Below, in pieces: positions 1 through 13,000 of a DNA stretch of 64,000 nucleotides. The stretch is from Tyto alba (Eukaryota; Chordata; Aves; Strigiformes; Tytonidae). Every line of letters starts with the position of its first letter. Positions within the stretch are counted from its first letter, which is position 1. The stretch lies in contig NW_024881283.1 of assembly GCF_018691265.1 (NCBI RefSeq), positions 3,321,731-3,385,730 of the forward strand. The letters are read 5' to 3'. Both the position numbers and the translations under genes were made by a program. The notes beneath the pieces were generated by a model. The model did not search any database and was not told where the DNA came from. It was given only the letters and a program-made list of their open reading frames with translations.

Positions 1-2050
1 TCATGGCAATTCATGTGCCTCAAGTCACTGTTTTCATAATAAGCTCCTTTTAAAAATGCATGAAGATAGTGGCTTCCTCATCCCATGAAACCACTGACCT
101 GTCAGACTGTACCTATCACATTCTGGGTTTTTTCTTATCACCTGCTTCTTACTTGTGCAGTTCTGCAATCCAGTTTTTGCCATGCAAACAATGACATGCA
201 GGTACATACTCACTGCTCTGTCTTAAAGGTGGCTGAGGTTAAGGTCTCACAGTTTACAAGCTGTTAGAATTACCGCACAGTGTCTTTCTGCAGCTTTCGC
301 TTCCCTCTCAGCTCTTCCATGCAGCCTCAGCAGCAGTTACGGCGCCTTGGTAACTGTGTTGTTGGGTTGTGTGACAAATTTGATTGAAACACCATGACTT
401 GCACATCACAGATATATGCAATAGCTGTAATAATTCCAGCGTAATTGGTGACTTTAGAAGGATTTCTAACTTCTTAAAACCTTGCCTTCTAAATAGTTGA
501 ATGAGTTTTGAATTTAACTGTGCCAGAGTGTACTTTATTAAGTGGGTTTCCATGTTCTATGTTAATGAGTTGGAGTACCTCTACAGCAGATTAATGTATG
601 ATGTCCTAACTTGTGTGTACCAAAGGGTAGTTATATATGACTAAACATAAAAATGGATAAAATATACAGGAATATTTTAATTGAATGAAAGCCTAGCAAG
701 TAGTGTGTTCCCATGTGTAAGTCATGTTATACGTAAAGATTCAAGGCTTGAAGTAGGTAATAGGCCACTGTGGACATGAGTAACTCAGTGCCTATATTTT
801 TAGTTACCAGCAGTAGCATTTCTTTTTTTTTTATCTTCTTCACAAGTCTGTGTTGTTTTTTTTTTTTTTTTCCTGAAAGGTGCTCCTAGAAAATGGGTGT
901 TTGTTAAAACTTGTACTGGGTGTGCAAAATCTTGTGGTCGAAAATGGAGCTGTCAGGATGGAGATGTACAGGAAACTTTTGAGGCCTTAAATGGAATCAT
1001 GTCAGGATTTAACAACTGGTAGGTTATGTGTGATCTTGCACCAAGCAGTATCTACAGACAGCCCACCTCCAGACAACATTATATTTTGCAGTGGTTTCTG
1101 AGTGTTTTTTTCACCTAAACCATGACCAGTGGCACACACTGGTTGGTTGTAAGTTGAGGAAGGTCTTTTTCAGCTTTTTCTCTTTGTCTTATTCTTAATT
1201 TATTCTCTTTCTTTCTTCCTAATTTGTCTGGAATTTTTTCCTTTAATTGGTTAAAGGGCAGCAAAACAAGTATCTTTTCAGCAGTGTTCTTCTCTCTGGT
1301 GGCCCCTCTCTAGCACTGATTCAGGGATAGTTCATACAGATGCTATGACTGGAGGGACTCCAGTACCTGAAGGAGTAACTTCAAATCCTTTTTTCCTTCT
1401 TGCAGCCGCTTCCAGAGCTTCAGCGAAGGTGGTGCTGCACGGGTTCAGATCTCCTCCTAATGTGTTACCCAAACCTGATGTTTAGGAGAGTGCTGTGGGC
1501 AGAAAACACAGCATGTCATAGCAGGCTCTTCAGTGTACGGTGTCAATTTGATCCACACCACACCAGTCACTGCTGCCTTGTCTTTGCCAGGTTGTCACCA
1601 ATCAGTCCCATAACTGGGCAATATAACTAGAAAACAAGCTTTGTATTTACAGAAATAAATCAGTATTGTGATGAAGCTGATTGGAAACTGTTTTCATCTC
1701 TTAAATAAACTTTTGGGGTTAAAGGTATGGCTAATCTAATTTCTGAGGTGATTGAACAGTTCTTTAGTTCTGTAGAAGATGGGTCCCTCCTGAGTTGAGA
1801 CTTGACTACAGAGCAGTTCTCACATCCCAAGAGCTTCCTTCTGAGTCTTGAATTTTTCATTGTTTGTGTTTGAATACTGACAGTGTTGTATCTCTGAGAG
1901 TCACCAACTGGAATATAACATCAAGTGTATGGCAGCTTTAAACTTAGGGTGATGGTTCATATTTCCATGAATATTGTACTATCATATGTAATTCCATTTT
2001 GAAGATTTTACAAATCAGCCTCATGTGAATGTATTTCTATGACAATTTTT
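1..2050. other. 5' flank or intron 1 of EYA3; no gene recognised
   Basis: AT-rich sequence with no recognisable coding exon. A T16 tract lies at 856-871. A 129-base stretch, 890-1018, is open in one frame between an acceptor-like and a donor-like site, but its product is not recognised (see findings). No CpG island or EYA3 promoter is visible. Confidence 0.5.
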
Positions 2051-2055
2051 TTGCC

Positions 2056-4570
2056 CTATTCTACTTGAGAGAGCTTAAGAAATTCTTCCATAAATATGAT
2101 TGATTTAAGATGATCAGGGTAGAAAAATGCATATTCAGGACCAGGGTCATTTGCAAAAGTAGGTGATGATTTATTCTTCAGAGCAGAAAACAAAGTGGCA
2201 GCTCTTTTCAAAGCCATGTGGAAATATTCTGAAATAGGCTCAATCACTGCTTTCCTATCAAAATTACCCTGTGCTGCTTTTTTGTAAAGACATAGTTGTT
2301 CTTATATGCCAGTTGGGGAAAATGCTGTTCCAGAAGACAACGCTGTTGGTTCAAGGCTTTGAAGTTTAACACAGAAGTCTGGTCCCATTTGCAATACATC
2401 TGATGTTTTCTTCAATACCTTTATAATAGCTCTTGAAATTTCAAAAACTGTTGCCTTGATTATTTAGTGTACTTTAAATCTCCATCTCCTGTCCATCCAG
2501 ATCTTTTGGGGTATAGCGAGGGGAGCTGTCCTTTCTAGAAGATAAAGGGTCAAAGATAACAGGGACTACTTTTTTTTCTTTATTAGCTTGGATGGTATTC
2601 TGGAGGACTATAAAGACACACAAGGTTTAACTATTCTTTTTCTACTGTATCATATTTTTTTTCTATCCAGCAGTTAGCTCTTATGCCAAGACTGCTGCTA
2701 TGTTGATCTTTCTGGATATGAGGAAAAATTAATTCTTCTGGTTTAAAAAAAAAAGAAAAAAAAAGGAGGAAGTTGCAAAATATTCATTCTTGCCTGACCT
2801 GAAGAAAGCCGAAAAGTCCCCATGAGTCAATAATACCACTGCTGTCAGCATTTTAAAATAAGATAGCAAAAGTAGTTTGACAATTCTTTGAATTATTAAT
2901 CTGTGTAGTAGCTTTCCAGGACATAAAGAATCAAACTTTATGCTGAAGAAAAACCAGCACCAAGTTAGTTGTTGAGTGAGTTTCAATAATCTCTGAATGA
3001 AATTACCTTTTTTGTTAATGCTGTTATGAAAACCATGTATCTTTACTGAAAGTGTTAGTTCTTGTTGAACTACTGCTGGGATCCACTGTATGTCATGCAA
3101 CTTCTTTTTCCAATGATGAAGGTAAAAATCAGAATAGTTCAAGAGACTTTTGGCAGACTCCATTAGCTGGAATGGACCTAAGTCAAAGATGACAGTTCTT
3201 TGGGGAATTCTTGATGTTGACAGATTTTTGGCCCTAGAAGGCAGCAGAAGATACAGTGGCCTGTTCTTTTTCAAAGGTATGGTAAGCAAGAAGATACTAA
3301 TTCCCTGGGCTCTCATTTAGCCTAAAGGCATGTGCCATCCTGCTGTTTCTGCCGAAACTTCTGTTAGTCACTGGCCCAGGGCCCGTGGCTTCCGTGGGGC
3401 TGGGCACATGGTCACAGGTGACAGAGCTACCAGGGCTCCCAGAGCTGCTGAAATAAGTTGTGCCAGCAGTCCTTGCCCATCCCAGTTGTCAAAATTGATT
3501 GTAACTTAAAGGAGTGTAGGGTTAAACACTCATTGTTTACAACTGCAGTAGTTTGCATAACGTGGTTCACTTTGCAACTGGTATTGGCTAAAATTAAAAT
3601 GCACAATCTTATCACTTGCCACAACTCAGCCAATTGTAAATATCTTAGTAAAACAATGACCTGGTCATTCATCTGTCTGCATTCATTTCGTGTTCTATAT
3701 TTTCTGCAATCATCAGAAACTTCAGAACACACAGCACTATTTTTGCTAGGATTTATTTGGTTGCTTAGGGATTAATTCTCAATGACAAGGTCTGAAGAAA
3801 ATGAATATATAGCAATGAAGATATCTTCATGATCTTCTTTGTTTTCTCCTGGAAACTTGCACATACCAGAAGGTTAGAGGACCTGGTTTACATGATTCCT
3901 GAAGCAGTGTAATTCATCCTCTTTTTTTGTTTTGTTTGTTTTTTAAGTACTGGCCAGACAAAAACACACACTGAGAAGTGCAGACACAAAGTCTGAATCT
4001 CTTCTTGTGACCACAGCTGTGTGAACCCTTAAGTCTCATGCTTTTATTTATTTTGCCTCCTCTTTTTTTTTTTTTTTTTCTTCCATATAAGCTGTAACTC
4101 AGGAAATGCAGTAAGTTTGAAAAACAAACAGACCAACCAGCCAACCAACAACACCACAAAACAACAAAAAAACCACCAACAAAAACCAAAACCAGAAAAC
4201 CCTTGATGGCTCTCCATCAACCTCTGTTGACTGCTTTGTCGCTCTTTGTAATACGTGTAGTTGCCATTTACCTGCATCTGGTAAAATAATTTGTTTGAGA
4301 ACCCTGTGGATCAAGAACAATCTCAAATAACGCTTCTTATCTTAATGAAATGTCAGACCTTTCCTGATGTGTTTCTTTGTCCATATCTTTGGTATGTGTT
4401 GTTCTACTCCATCAGGGCATTCAGATGATTTTTCTGTGTATGTAGCAGAAGTTGAACATGCATTTGGAGACCCTGTGATGTTGCTGCTTGTGAATGGACC
4501 CAGAGGCTCACTAATTACAATAGTGAGTAGTAATCCATGTTGGGTTACTGAATGCATTGTTCTTCTATGT
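2056..4570 (-). pseudogene. Decayed protein-coding-like sequence, parent not identified
   Basis: Reading the minus strand from 4570 down to 2056, pieces in changing frames look protein-like: a Ser/Thr-rich piece (4557-4342), a Leu-rich helical piece (3730-3430; e.g. NDQVIVLLRYLQLAEL), a Ser/Asn-rich piece with several stops (about 3260-2780), a piece containing KDSSPRYTPKDLDGQE (about 2570-2470), and a C-terminal piece of about 130 codons broken by one stop, including KAVIEPISEYFHMALKRAA and ending LKLSQVE before a stop at 2056. No single frame is intact and no introns are obvious, which suggests a retropseudogene. Poly-T and AACC simple repeats at 4063-4200 interrupt it. I do not recognise the parent; the pieces may not all belong together. 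Confidence 0.4.
4063..4200. repeat. T17 tract and AACC/AAC simple repeat
   Basis: T17 at 4063-4079, then from about 4124 an imperfect aaccaaccaacaac/aaaac-type low-complexity run. It lies inside the decayed minus-strand coding-like sequence and probably entered after decay began. Confidence 0.8.
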
Positions 4571-5048
4571 TTAGAAGAAGACTTGGAAGAATGAAGGGAG
4601 CAAAAGCTGTCTTTCTCTATAGTAAAGAAAAAGTTCCAAGTAGGATAGGTACAAAGACTGAAAGCTTATGTCACCACAGTTTTGTTGTCTAGAAATATAT
4701 TTTTTCTGGAGAAGAGAGTTGTCGATTAGAATGTGTCATTGGTTTTAGAAGTGAATATATTTGAGTACTCTTGAACTGAAAATATTTTTTTATGGGCTAA
4801 ATACAGAAAATTATGTAATGACTAGACTGGCAGTTAGATAATTCAAATAAATAATGTAATGAAAGAGAAAAAAGGAAATGGAAATAGAAGGACAAGAGGG
4901 AAGGGAAAGGAAATATGAATCTGTTTTTTACTGTGAAAGTTTTGTCATCTTCGCTGCAATATCTTTTGAGGATTGTGTAGAAACTTTATACTATTTCTGT
5001 GCATTTGAATGTAGCTTTTTTACTGATTGTCCTAGTCTGGAGCATAGG

Positions 5049-5624
5049 TGCTGTGGTTTAACCTCAGCCAGCAACTAAGCACCACACAGCCACTTGTTCA
5101 CTTTCCCACTGTGGGATGGCAAAGAGAAACAGAAGAGTAGAAGTGAGAAAACTCATGGGTTGAGATAAAGACAGATTACTAGGTAAAGCAAAAGCCGTGC
5201 ATGCAAGCAAAGTAAACAAGGAATTCATTCACTACTTCCCATTGCAGGCAGGTTCAGCCATCTCTAGGTCAGCCAGGCTCCATGCTCCATCACACATAAT
5301 GGTGACTTGGGAAGGCGTACGCCGTTACTGCGAACGTCCCTCTCTTCCTTCCTCCTTCCCCCCAGCTCTATATGCTGAGCGTGACGCCGTATGGTATGGG
5401 ATGTCCCTGGGGTCAGTTGGGGTTAGCTGTCCCGGCTGTGCCCCCACAGCCACTCACTGGCAGGATGGTATGAGAAGCAGAAAAGGCCTTCATTCTGAGT
5501 AAGGCTGCTCATCAGTAACTAAAACATCCATGTACTATCAACACTGTTTTCAGCACAAATCCAAAACACAGCCCCATAGTAACTACTATGAAGAGAATTA
5601 ACTACCCCAGCCAAACCCAGCACA
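5049..5624 (-). mobile_element. Solo LTR of an avian endogenous retrovirus (ERVK-like family)
   Basis: A 576-bp element with TG...CA ends (tgctgtggtttaacc at one side, aaacccagcaca at the other). Read on the minus strand it has LTR order: U3, a TATA-like box (catatagagc, near 5365-5375) and a sequence matching a common avian ERV LTR consensus as I remember it. Flanks atagg and ataga give only an imperfect 5-bp target duplication. No internal retroviral genes adjoin, so it is a solo LTR. Several small ORFs across it have no meaning. Family naming is from memory. Confidence 0.75.
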
Positions 5625-6540
5625 ATAGATAAGCTAGAAGCACTTTACAGTAAATAAAATAAGTCCCTTCTCTTTTATGAAAAATAATGCATGACATAAG
5701 ATCAGCTCAGAGATTTTTTAAGTTGAATGTAAGTTGGTCACAAGTAGCACATGTTAATTATGATTTGTACTGAAGAGGAGTGGAACTAACGTGAAAGAAA
5801 AAGATAACTGAGAGAATGAGATCTTTAGGATAGATTTGGAAAATAAATCAGACATTTCTTTGCCAAAATTATACCTGGCAGAGGATATGATGCTTTCATT
5901 TATGAGATGTTAATCCTTATTTGAAACTTGACTGATGTGCCAAGAGCAGAGAGGGAAAAGGATTTTGCCAGTGAGCTGTAGCAAGAAGCAGTGAATCTTT
6001 TACCATTTAAATCTGCATTTGTTTGTTAACCTGTTGATAGTACTTTAATGCCAATTATAAGTTCTGGGGTTGTTGAGTTTCAAATGGAATGTGTTCATTC
6101 TTGTTTTGGTTGATTTGTGACACAATAGTATTAGCTAGTTGTAGATGTTGTAATTACATGAATTATTTTAAGTATGGCTAGGGATGTTCTTTTGATGGTG
6201 ATTATTGGGGGGCAACCTCAGGGTTATTCTATCCGTGCTGTGACAAGCATGGCTGAGATATAGTGGAAGGAGCCTTTCACTGACCTGTGGTAATGTCAGG
6301 GTACCAGCTGCACAGAGACAGTGGGGTGGGGTATATACTGAGAGATGGACACTGTTCGTGAAGGATTTTTATAAAGGGTAGGAGCATTACAAATACAGGA
6401 AAAGAGAAGCACTGTTGGGTCTGTATGGGTGGAAATCCCAGAGGTTAGATGTACTACTAGGATTATACTGGCAGTCTTGAGATCAGGACAGTGATAGTGA
6501 TCAGGAGCTACTGAGATCAGAGAAGCTGCAAGTTTGGGAG
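5625..6540. other. Intron/flank sequence, nothing recognised
   Basis: AT-rich sequence without an open frame of note, repeat signature or RNA gene that I can see. Confidence 0.5.
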
Positions 6541-6948
6541 AGATACAGTGGGAGATTTCAACTGCCTGGACAGAGACCAGTTCTATGCCTCATCATGACT
6601 GCTTCCCACAGCAACCAAGTTCAAACTGACAAGAGAAACTGCTTTTCAGAGTGTCATGGTACATTGGACTTACTTTAAGCTAGTAGTGGGATGGCTTATA
6701 GCAATCACAGTACAATTAGATATAACTGAGTATAAGGGGACAGCAGACAAATCCAGCACAACGATATTAAATTTCCTAAAAATGAAGCAAGTAGTTTAAA
6801 AATTCCCCAAACCATAAAAAGATCTGCCCAAAAAGTGATCAGCCTACAGGGAGCTTGGAGTCTGTTCAAAAAGTATTGTGTCAGAAGCCAAGCTATGCCG
6901 TTTGAAAGCAAACAAATCATTTCCCACCCTGGACCCATCCCTCATACC

Positions 6949-6982
<34 letters not shown>

Positions 6983-7500
6983 TCCTGTGTGGCTCAATGG
7001 GAAAGCTAAAAAACCGTCATGGGGAAAAGATGAGCATTTAAAAAATTGCAAGCGTAGTGGGTGAGAAGAGGAAAATCTGTAGCATGGCAGGTGAAACATA
7101 AAAGGTGAATTAAAAAGGGTATAAAGGAATTTGAACAGCACCTTGCACAGGAGGCTCAAACAAGTAGTATTAAATTCTCTGAATCCATGAAGAGCAGGAA
7201 CCCAGGTAGTGATTGTGTGGGACTGCTTGGTGACTAAGGGTGATGGAACGGGAACCTGGGGATGGTAAGGTGTAACAGAGAAGCTCAGTGAATTCCTTGT
7301 TGTCACTGTTACTGCTAAAGATGGGCTCCAGAGGACATCCTGGGAACACTGTACATGTGACTGACTTGCAGCAGCAGGAAGATCATAAAGGACAAAATCA
7401 CTGCTTGAAGGAAAATACAGTCCATTGGAAAAGAGTCAGCATGAGTAGAGGGAAGCAACAGGTATAATCAAAATTTCATAAAACATTTGACAGAATTGTG
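6540..7500 (+). mobile_element. Possible old CR1-like LINE fragment
   Basis: Diverged sequence whose wording around 7160-7330 (..gaacccaggtagtgattg.., ..ctcagtgaattccttgttg..) resembles the part of CR1 ORF2 just upstream of the reverse transcriptase, in + orientation. It is heavily decayed and interrupted by a C30 tract (6950-6979). The assignment is weak. Confidence 0.3.
6950..6979. repeat. C30 homopolymer tract
   Basis: Thirty consecutive C residues by count; the G-rich complement could form a G-quadruplex. Its length is prone to replication and sequencing error. Confidence 0.9.
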
Positions 7501-7849
7501 TTAAAGGAGCTAAGTTTCCCCAGGCTTGGAGGAGAGGTTCGCTGTCAATGGAAAGCTGTTGAAAACATATATTTGAACTACAGGGCACCTGATGAGGTGG
7601 CTACCTCCTTCAGTTTCCTGCTCGCGGAAGGTGGGTTTTTCAGGCTCTTGTCGACTGGGGTTTTGAAAATGTGCAAGAGTGGACATTTCACCACCCCTGT
7701 GGGTCACTCTTCCAGTACAGACTTCTCACATGGTGAATACATTTTTCTTCATGTTGAACAGGAGTTTTCCTTGTTGCAATTCTCTAGGCACTTGAGATGA
7801 ATCTAGCTGTGTCTTTTCTGATATTTTTTAGCCTAGCTTGAGAAGAGCC

Positions 7850-10080
7850 TTCATTGCTGCCAGGACTTACAGTTGACACATGCTGAACTTCTTGTCCACC
7901 AGGATCTCCAGTTTCTTTCCTGCATAACTATGACCTCTCTGTTTGTTGCCAGCCTATCCTGGTACATGGGGTTGTTCATCCCTAGGGCAGCACATAGCAC
8001 TTTCTTGTTGAACTTCATGAGGTTCCTGTCAGCCCATTGTTCTACTGTGTCACAGTCCATCTGAATTGCATTTCTGCTTTTCAGGCTTTTTGGACTGCAC
8101 ACTCCCCTCCCTCCCACCCATCCCAGTTTCGTCTTATCCACAGATTTTTTTTTTTTTTTGAAGCGATGTTCTGTACTGTTGCACTGGTCATGATGAAGAT
8201 GTTAATATTGTGTCCACTATCAGCTGTTGTAGGTAGCTTTTCGCTAGCAAACGCTAGTTGGATGGTAGACCTATAATCAGTCCTTTGAACATGGCAGTCC
8301 AGACAGGTTTTCATCTACCATGTAGTTTGTCAGTAGTTTATACCTGCACACTGTGGCTGCAAGAATGCTGAAGGACTCTGCATTACTAAAATGATACACA
8401 GAATATTTATAGCTCTTATTCCACATAGCAGATAATTTCATTAGAAAGGGCAGTTAGGTTGGTCAGATACCATTTGCCTTTGGTGGATCCCTGCTTCTTG
8501 TTCCCAGTTGCTTTCTCGTCCTTCATGTACGTGCAAGTGGTCTCCATGTGGATGTACACCATAGTCCCCTGAGACACTGGGGGGAGACATGCAAGTCTGT
8601 CTGGCCTGTATCTCCCTTATTGAAGGTGACATTTGCCCTTTTGTGGTCATCAGTCACCTCTTGGATTGATATGACCTTTCAAAAATAATAGAAAACAGCT
8701 CCTTCTCCATCCTATTTGGTCTTGTGGAGTTGTGTATGTCCAGTTTTCTTAAGGCGATCTCTAATCTTTCTGTACCATTGTTGGTGTCAGGGAGCAGCAG
8801 GGATGTGCTAGTCCCTGAGGGAAGGGATGCTATGTGTGCTAGCAAGGCAGGCAGCAGCAGCGGCCTCACCAGCAGGGTACAGTCCCTCAAGACCCATGGG
8901 ATGAGCAGGACAAGCTGGGTGATAGCAGGTAGCTGGATTAAGACAAGAGCCCAGGTTGACAGATGGACCCAAAGAGAGGCAGTGTTGTGGTCAAGCTGGG
9001 AAGTCAAGTCTGTGGCTCAGGTGGGTACCAGAGGTGAGAACCACAGCTTAAAAGCAGCTCCCAAGTCAGGGAATTGAGACCTTTGCTGAAGCCTTTAGTA
9101 GAGCTTTCTGGAAAAGCTGTCCTCAAGGTTCAGGGCTGTACTATCTTGGCCCTGAGCCCAGGTAGCCAAATCCCCAGGGGGTCCTGGCAGGTGGCACTTT
9201 CATGGCTCTGCCATGAGGCACAAGGACTTGGGAGGCCTGAGAGCAGACTGTGACAATAAAGCCTGAAGCAAGGAAGACACTGAATACCTCAGCCTTCCTG
9301 TGTCCTTGGTCAGTTGATCACCTGCCCTGCTCAGCATCTGATCAATGTATTTCTTGATCTTTTGCTGCAAGTGTGCTTACAGGAGCCCTGGAAGCCCTTT
9401 GTGTTGCCCTTTGTATCCCCTGCCAGATTTGAGCCAGCCAAGCTTCTGATCTCTTCATGCTTCATCAGTTCTGGTGAAGTCCTCACATGTATCTGGTCTT
9501 TGCTTGACCTCCCATCTACTTCCTTTTCGATCTTAGTCAGAAGTTCTCTGTTAAGCCAGACTGTCCTCCTGCATCTTCTCATTTTCCTGCGTGTTGGGAT
9601 GGACTGTTCTCTTGTGCTTGGGGAAGCTGTCCTTGAGAATCAGCCATATCTCCTGGGCTGCATTGCTCCTTCAGGCCCTCCCATAGTACTGTACATATGA
9701 GATTAGACTCCTGAACAAACTGTAATCTGACTATTTATTTTATTGCTTGTCATCGTCACTTCTCCTGGTATCTTGAACTCTTACCATGTCACATCACCAC
9801 ATAAAAAAAGTTATCTGGTGCATTGAGAAACCTGATTTTTGTTTGCCCCACCATGTTGTTCTCACAGTGGATACTGTGGTAGTTAAAGTCCCTCTTGCAA
9901 ACTGTGGTCTGCAATCACTAGCTTTCTTCAGCACTTTAAAGATGGCTTCATTCAGCTCTCAGCAGAGGATCTGTAGGGGGCATCCACCACAATATTGCAC
10001 TTCTTTGGCTACCCAGAAGGTCGCTCTGTTCAACAGGTCTGTCCATCATCCTGTAGCAGAGCTGGTTTGTCTGATAATTT
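7850..10080 (-). mobile_element. Old CR1-like LINE sequence, minus orientation
   Basis: 7860-8070 reads like the complement of CR1 3' ORF2 sequence (gaacttcatgaggttcctgt, acagtccatctgaattgca). Further blocks at 8810-8930 (cagtccctcaagacccatgg) and 9280-9600 (agaagttctctgttaagcca) fit upstream parts of the same or a similar LINE. The region is strongly decayed and the outer limits are uncertain. ORFs of up to 174 codons here are antisense to the repeat and not considered genes. Confidence 0.45.
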
Positions 10081-13000
10081 TTGTCATTCTATTCTACGTG
10101 TGCTCTCCCTTGGGAATGGAGCAGATGCATTATGAAGAGAAGGTGAAGGCTGGGACTCTTAATTGGAGAGAGAATGTAATCAAGGTGTACAAAATCCTAA
10201 AGGCAGGGGATGTGCTGAAAACAGAGCTGTTCTCCCACTCGTGCCATAGTAGGACTGAAGGCGCTTGGAACATCGTTGCTAAAAACCAGCCATTATGTGG
10301 CAGGTGGTGAGCTGCCCTGGGCGGCTGTGGGAGCTGCTGACAGTGGCCGGTTCAGAGCGTGATGGGGAAATTCATGGGAAACAGGGCTGTGCGTCGATGC
10401 TGGAGGATGAGGCAGGGCTGTCCCCTCTGCGGTCCCACGCTTGCGGGTGCTGGAGGGGTGTGCAGGGGGTGGTGGCGAGTGGCCAGGCTCACCCACTCAC
10501 TGCCGTGCTGTCTGCTGTTGCTGCTGCTGGAGACGGCGCTGGCCTGGCCTACACGGCCCATTTGTCTGACACAGGAGGGTGTTTCTGTGCTCCCACCTGC
10601 CTCTGCCAGTAGGACTGGTGCTGTGTGAAGCAAATGGTGTTATAAATCCACTTAATTAAAAACAGCAGCTCTTACTGAGAAGCTGAGCATTGAACACCAT
10701 CATTTAAACTGTTTTTTTCCCCAGTAAAAAAATCTCAAATATCCAGTATTTTATTCTTTCTTTAATTTTTTTGAGCAGGTTACTCTAGCAACTGTTGTTG
10801 CTAAGACACAAATTGCTACAGATGTTCTCAGAACTGATTGCACCCTGATAAATACCATGGCTGCCTCTAATACAAAATAACAAAAGAAATAAGTAAATTT
10901 ACTGTAGTCACAACCTTTTTAATAAAATTGCGTTGAAAGTGGAGTACTGAAACAGTTTCTCTAATAGAACTGTGGACTAATTTCCTGGTAGCCTTTGGTG
11001 GTAGCTGTGTGACATTTTGATATGTATTGGTGAAATCTTTTATTGAAAATAAAGTTTAGAGCTCCATAATGTAAATAATTCCTTTTGTGCGGTTAATATG
11101 ATGCAGATTTGCTGTCTGACTGATAGAAGATTAAAGATTTCAGTCTTTTGTTCAGGAAGGATTTTTGTTCAGGAAATCTATTTGAATGTCTCTGAAGTGG
11201 CTTCGAGAAATTAAAGGTAGTATGCTCTGCTCTTGGAAAGTTTGTTTTAAAAAGCTTTTAAGAAAACATTTTTTTTTTTTCCTCTAGAGCTGCAGCTCTA
11301 GAGATTTGCCACCCATTTATCAGTTATCTAAACCACAAAAATGTATGTGAGCCATAAGATACCAGGTATTTTATCATTTGTGGTCTTTGGAAAAAATCCG
11401 TTAAGTCTCAATGCAAGTTGAATCTTCATGAACAGAGGAGGTAATTTACTTTTCTACTTTTCTTATGTTTACGTAAATTACTGTGCTTTGTTCTGTAATT
11501 AGAAGGTTAGTAGCAGTTTTGTTTTCTTGTGCCATGTGAGCTATGCATGTTAGATCTATCTAGAAGAAATTTCCGACTTCTTTCTGGACTCAGTGGGGAT
11601 TGTTTTTCTCTAGGGTGAAGATGTTATTTCCAAATTTTCCTTTTGTGAAGACAGTTCTTTTTCCCATTAAAAATTTCCCTGCTGTGTTTCAAAATCAAAT
11701 TTAACAGAATTGCATAAGAACTGGGAAGCAAAGCTGCATGTGTGTCATTGTTCAGCCGAAGTGAACTGCTGATAGCCCTACAAGGATTTAAAAATAACGT
11801 GAAAATTCCTATTAATGAAATAGGCATTGCTTAGGGTAAAACTATATTTGTATTACCATATTTAATTTCAGTGATTTTCTCACTTTATAAATACTGCGCT
11901 TTTTTTTTGCCATTTTATGATTATGAAATTTTAATCAAACCATGATTTTTAAGTCCTACAGGACTGTGTTTACGGGCTTGTCATAACTACTCGTATGTTC
12001 AAAAATAGGGCATACAATCTGCCTTCCCCTTAACTTTTACAGTGTTTTAGTCTGAGTCTTCTCCAGGTAATAAAGAAGAGAAGAGAGCGCACAGAGAGCG
12101 AGCAGTAAACAGTATAGCAGATCTCACAGCAAAGGTTTATTCTTTGGTATTCACACCATTTTGCAAATATCTGTGTGTGTTGTGTGCGCGTATCTGGGTG
12201 TGTGGGTGTATGTGTGGAGAGTGAGAAGAAGGGAAGAATAACAGTATAAATCTTTGCCATGAGATCTGCTGGATTTGTTAGATACGAAATCAGCAGACTG
12301 GTGTGTAGCACAGCTTTCATTCATTAACTCTATTCTGGTTTGGTTTTGTTTTGTTTTTGTTTGTTTGTTTGTTTGTTTTTTAAATGGCTGCTCTCTGCTG
12401 ATGAAGAAGGAAAATAGTAGAGAGCTGTACTTATAAAAGGGGTGGATTTAACAAAACAAAGATTTAGGTATGCCTTGAAGATGGATTTTAGAGGGAATTT
12501 TAAGAATTGTTTTGGAGAGCAAGACTGTTATCTGAGGAGTTGATTGTTGATAGTGTTAGAAGGCAGGATTTGGGGGGTATCACAATTTGAAGTTAGAAAC
12601 CTGAGTTCCTTTTCCTCCTTACCTCATTTGTATTTTCAAACACTGGAGTAATGCACCTATTCTCATCTGCTTGGCAGTGATAGGATGACTGCCAAATATG
12701 CAGCCTTAATATGATATTTATAAGTTAATTTGTGAACACCATGGGAAGAAGATCATTAATTGTGTTACTTTCAGGTCTACTTGTGAAAGCAAGTGATTTG
12801 TATTAAGTATTTAATTTCTTAGTGGAGGAGAAAAGCTAGAGTGGCCTCTCCTCTTCTGCTCACCCCTGCCTTTCTTTGCATGTCACTGGAGCTACTTTAG
12901 CATTTTAAATACTGCAACTCCTTTTTCTTTAAAGTATCTTTGCAGTTTTTTGAGTTTGTATTCAGACTCACCAGATAGAACATTTTTTCACACCCAGCCA

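Noticed and set aside
856..871. T16 tract as the poly(A) tail of the minus-strand retropseudogene
   Set aside because: Nearly 1.2 kb from the last coding-like segment and no AATAAA on the minus strand just upstream of it; possible but unsupported.
2729..3316. 195-codon minus-strand ORF taken as an intact gene
   Set aside because: Protein-like text in this stretch is in another, stop-containing frame; the long open frame looks like a shadow with a Phe/Leu-rich tail from poly-T.
8654..9077. 117-codon ORFs on both strands
   Set aside because: Overlapping frames in decayed CR1-like sequence; no motif.
9786..10310. 174-codon + strand ORF
   Set aside because: Overlaps the region of old CR1-like minus-strand sequence; no family resemblance, and composition of the translation is not protein-like.
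10293..10633. Four overlapping ORFs on both strands
   Set aside because: Caused by local GC-richness; no recognisable domain in any frame.
12030..12320. 96-codon minus-strand ORF with HT repeats
   Set aside because: Arises from a GT-rich simple-sequence run.
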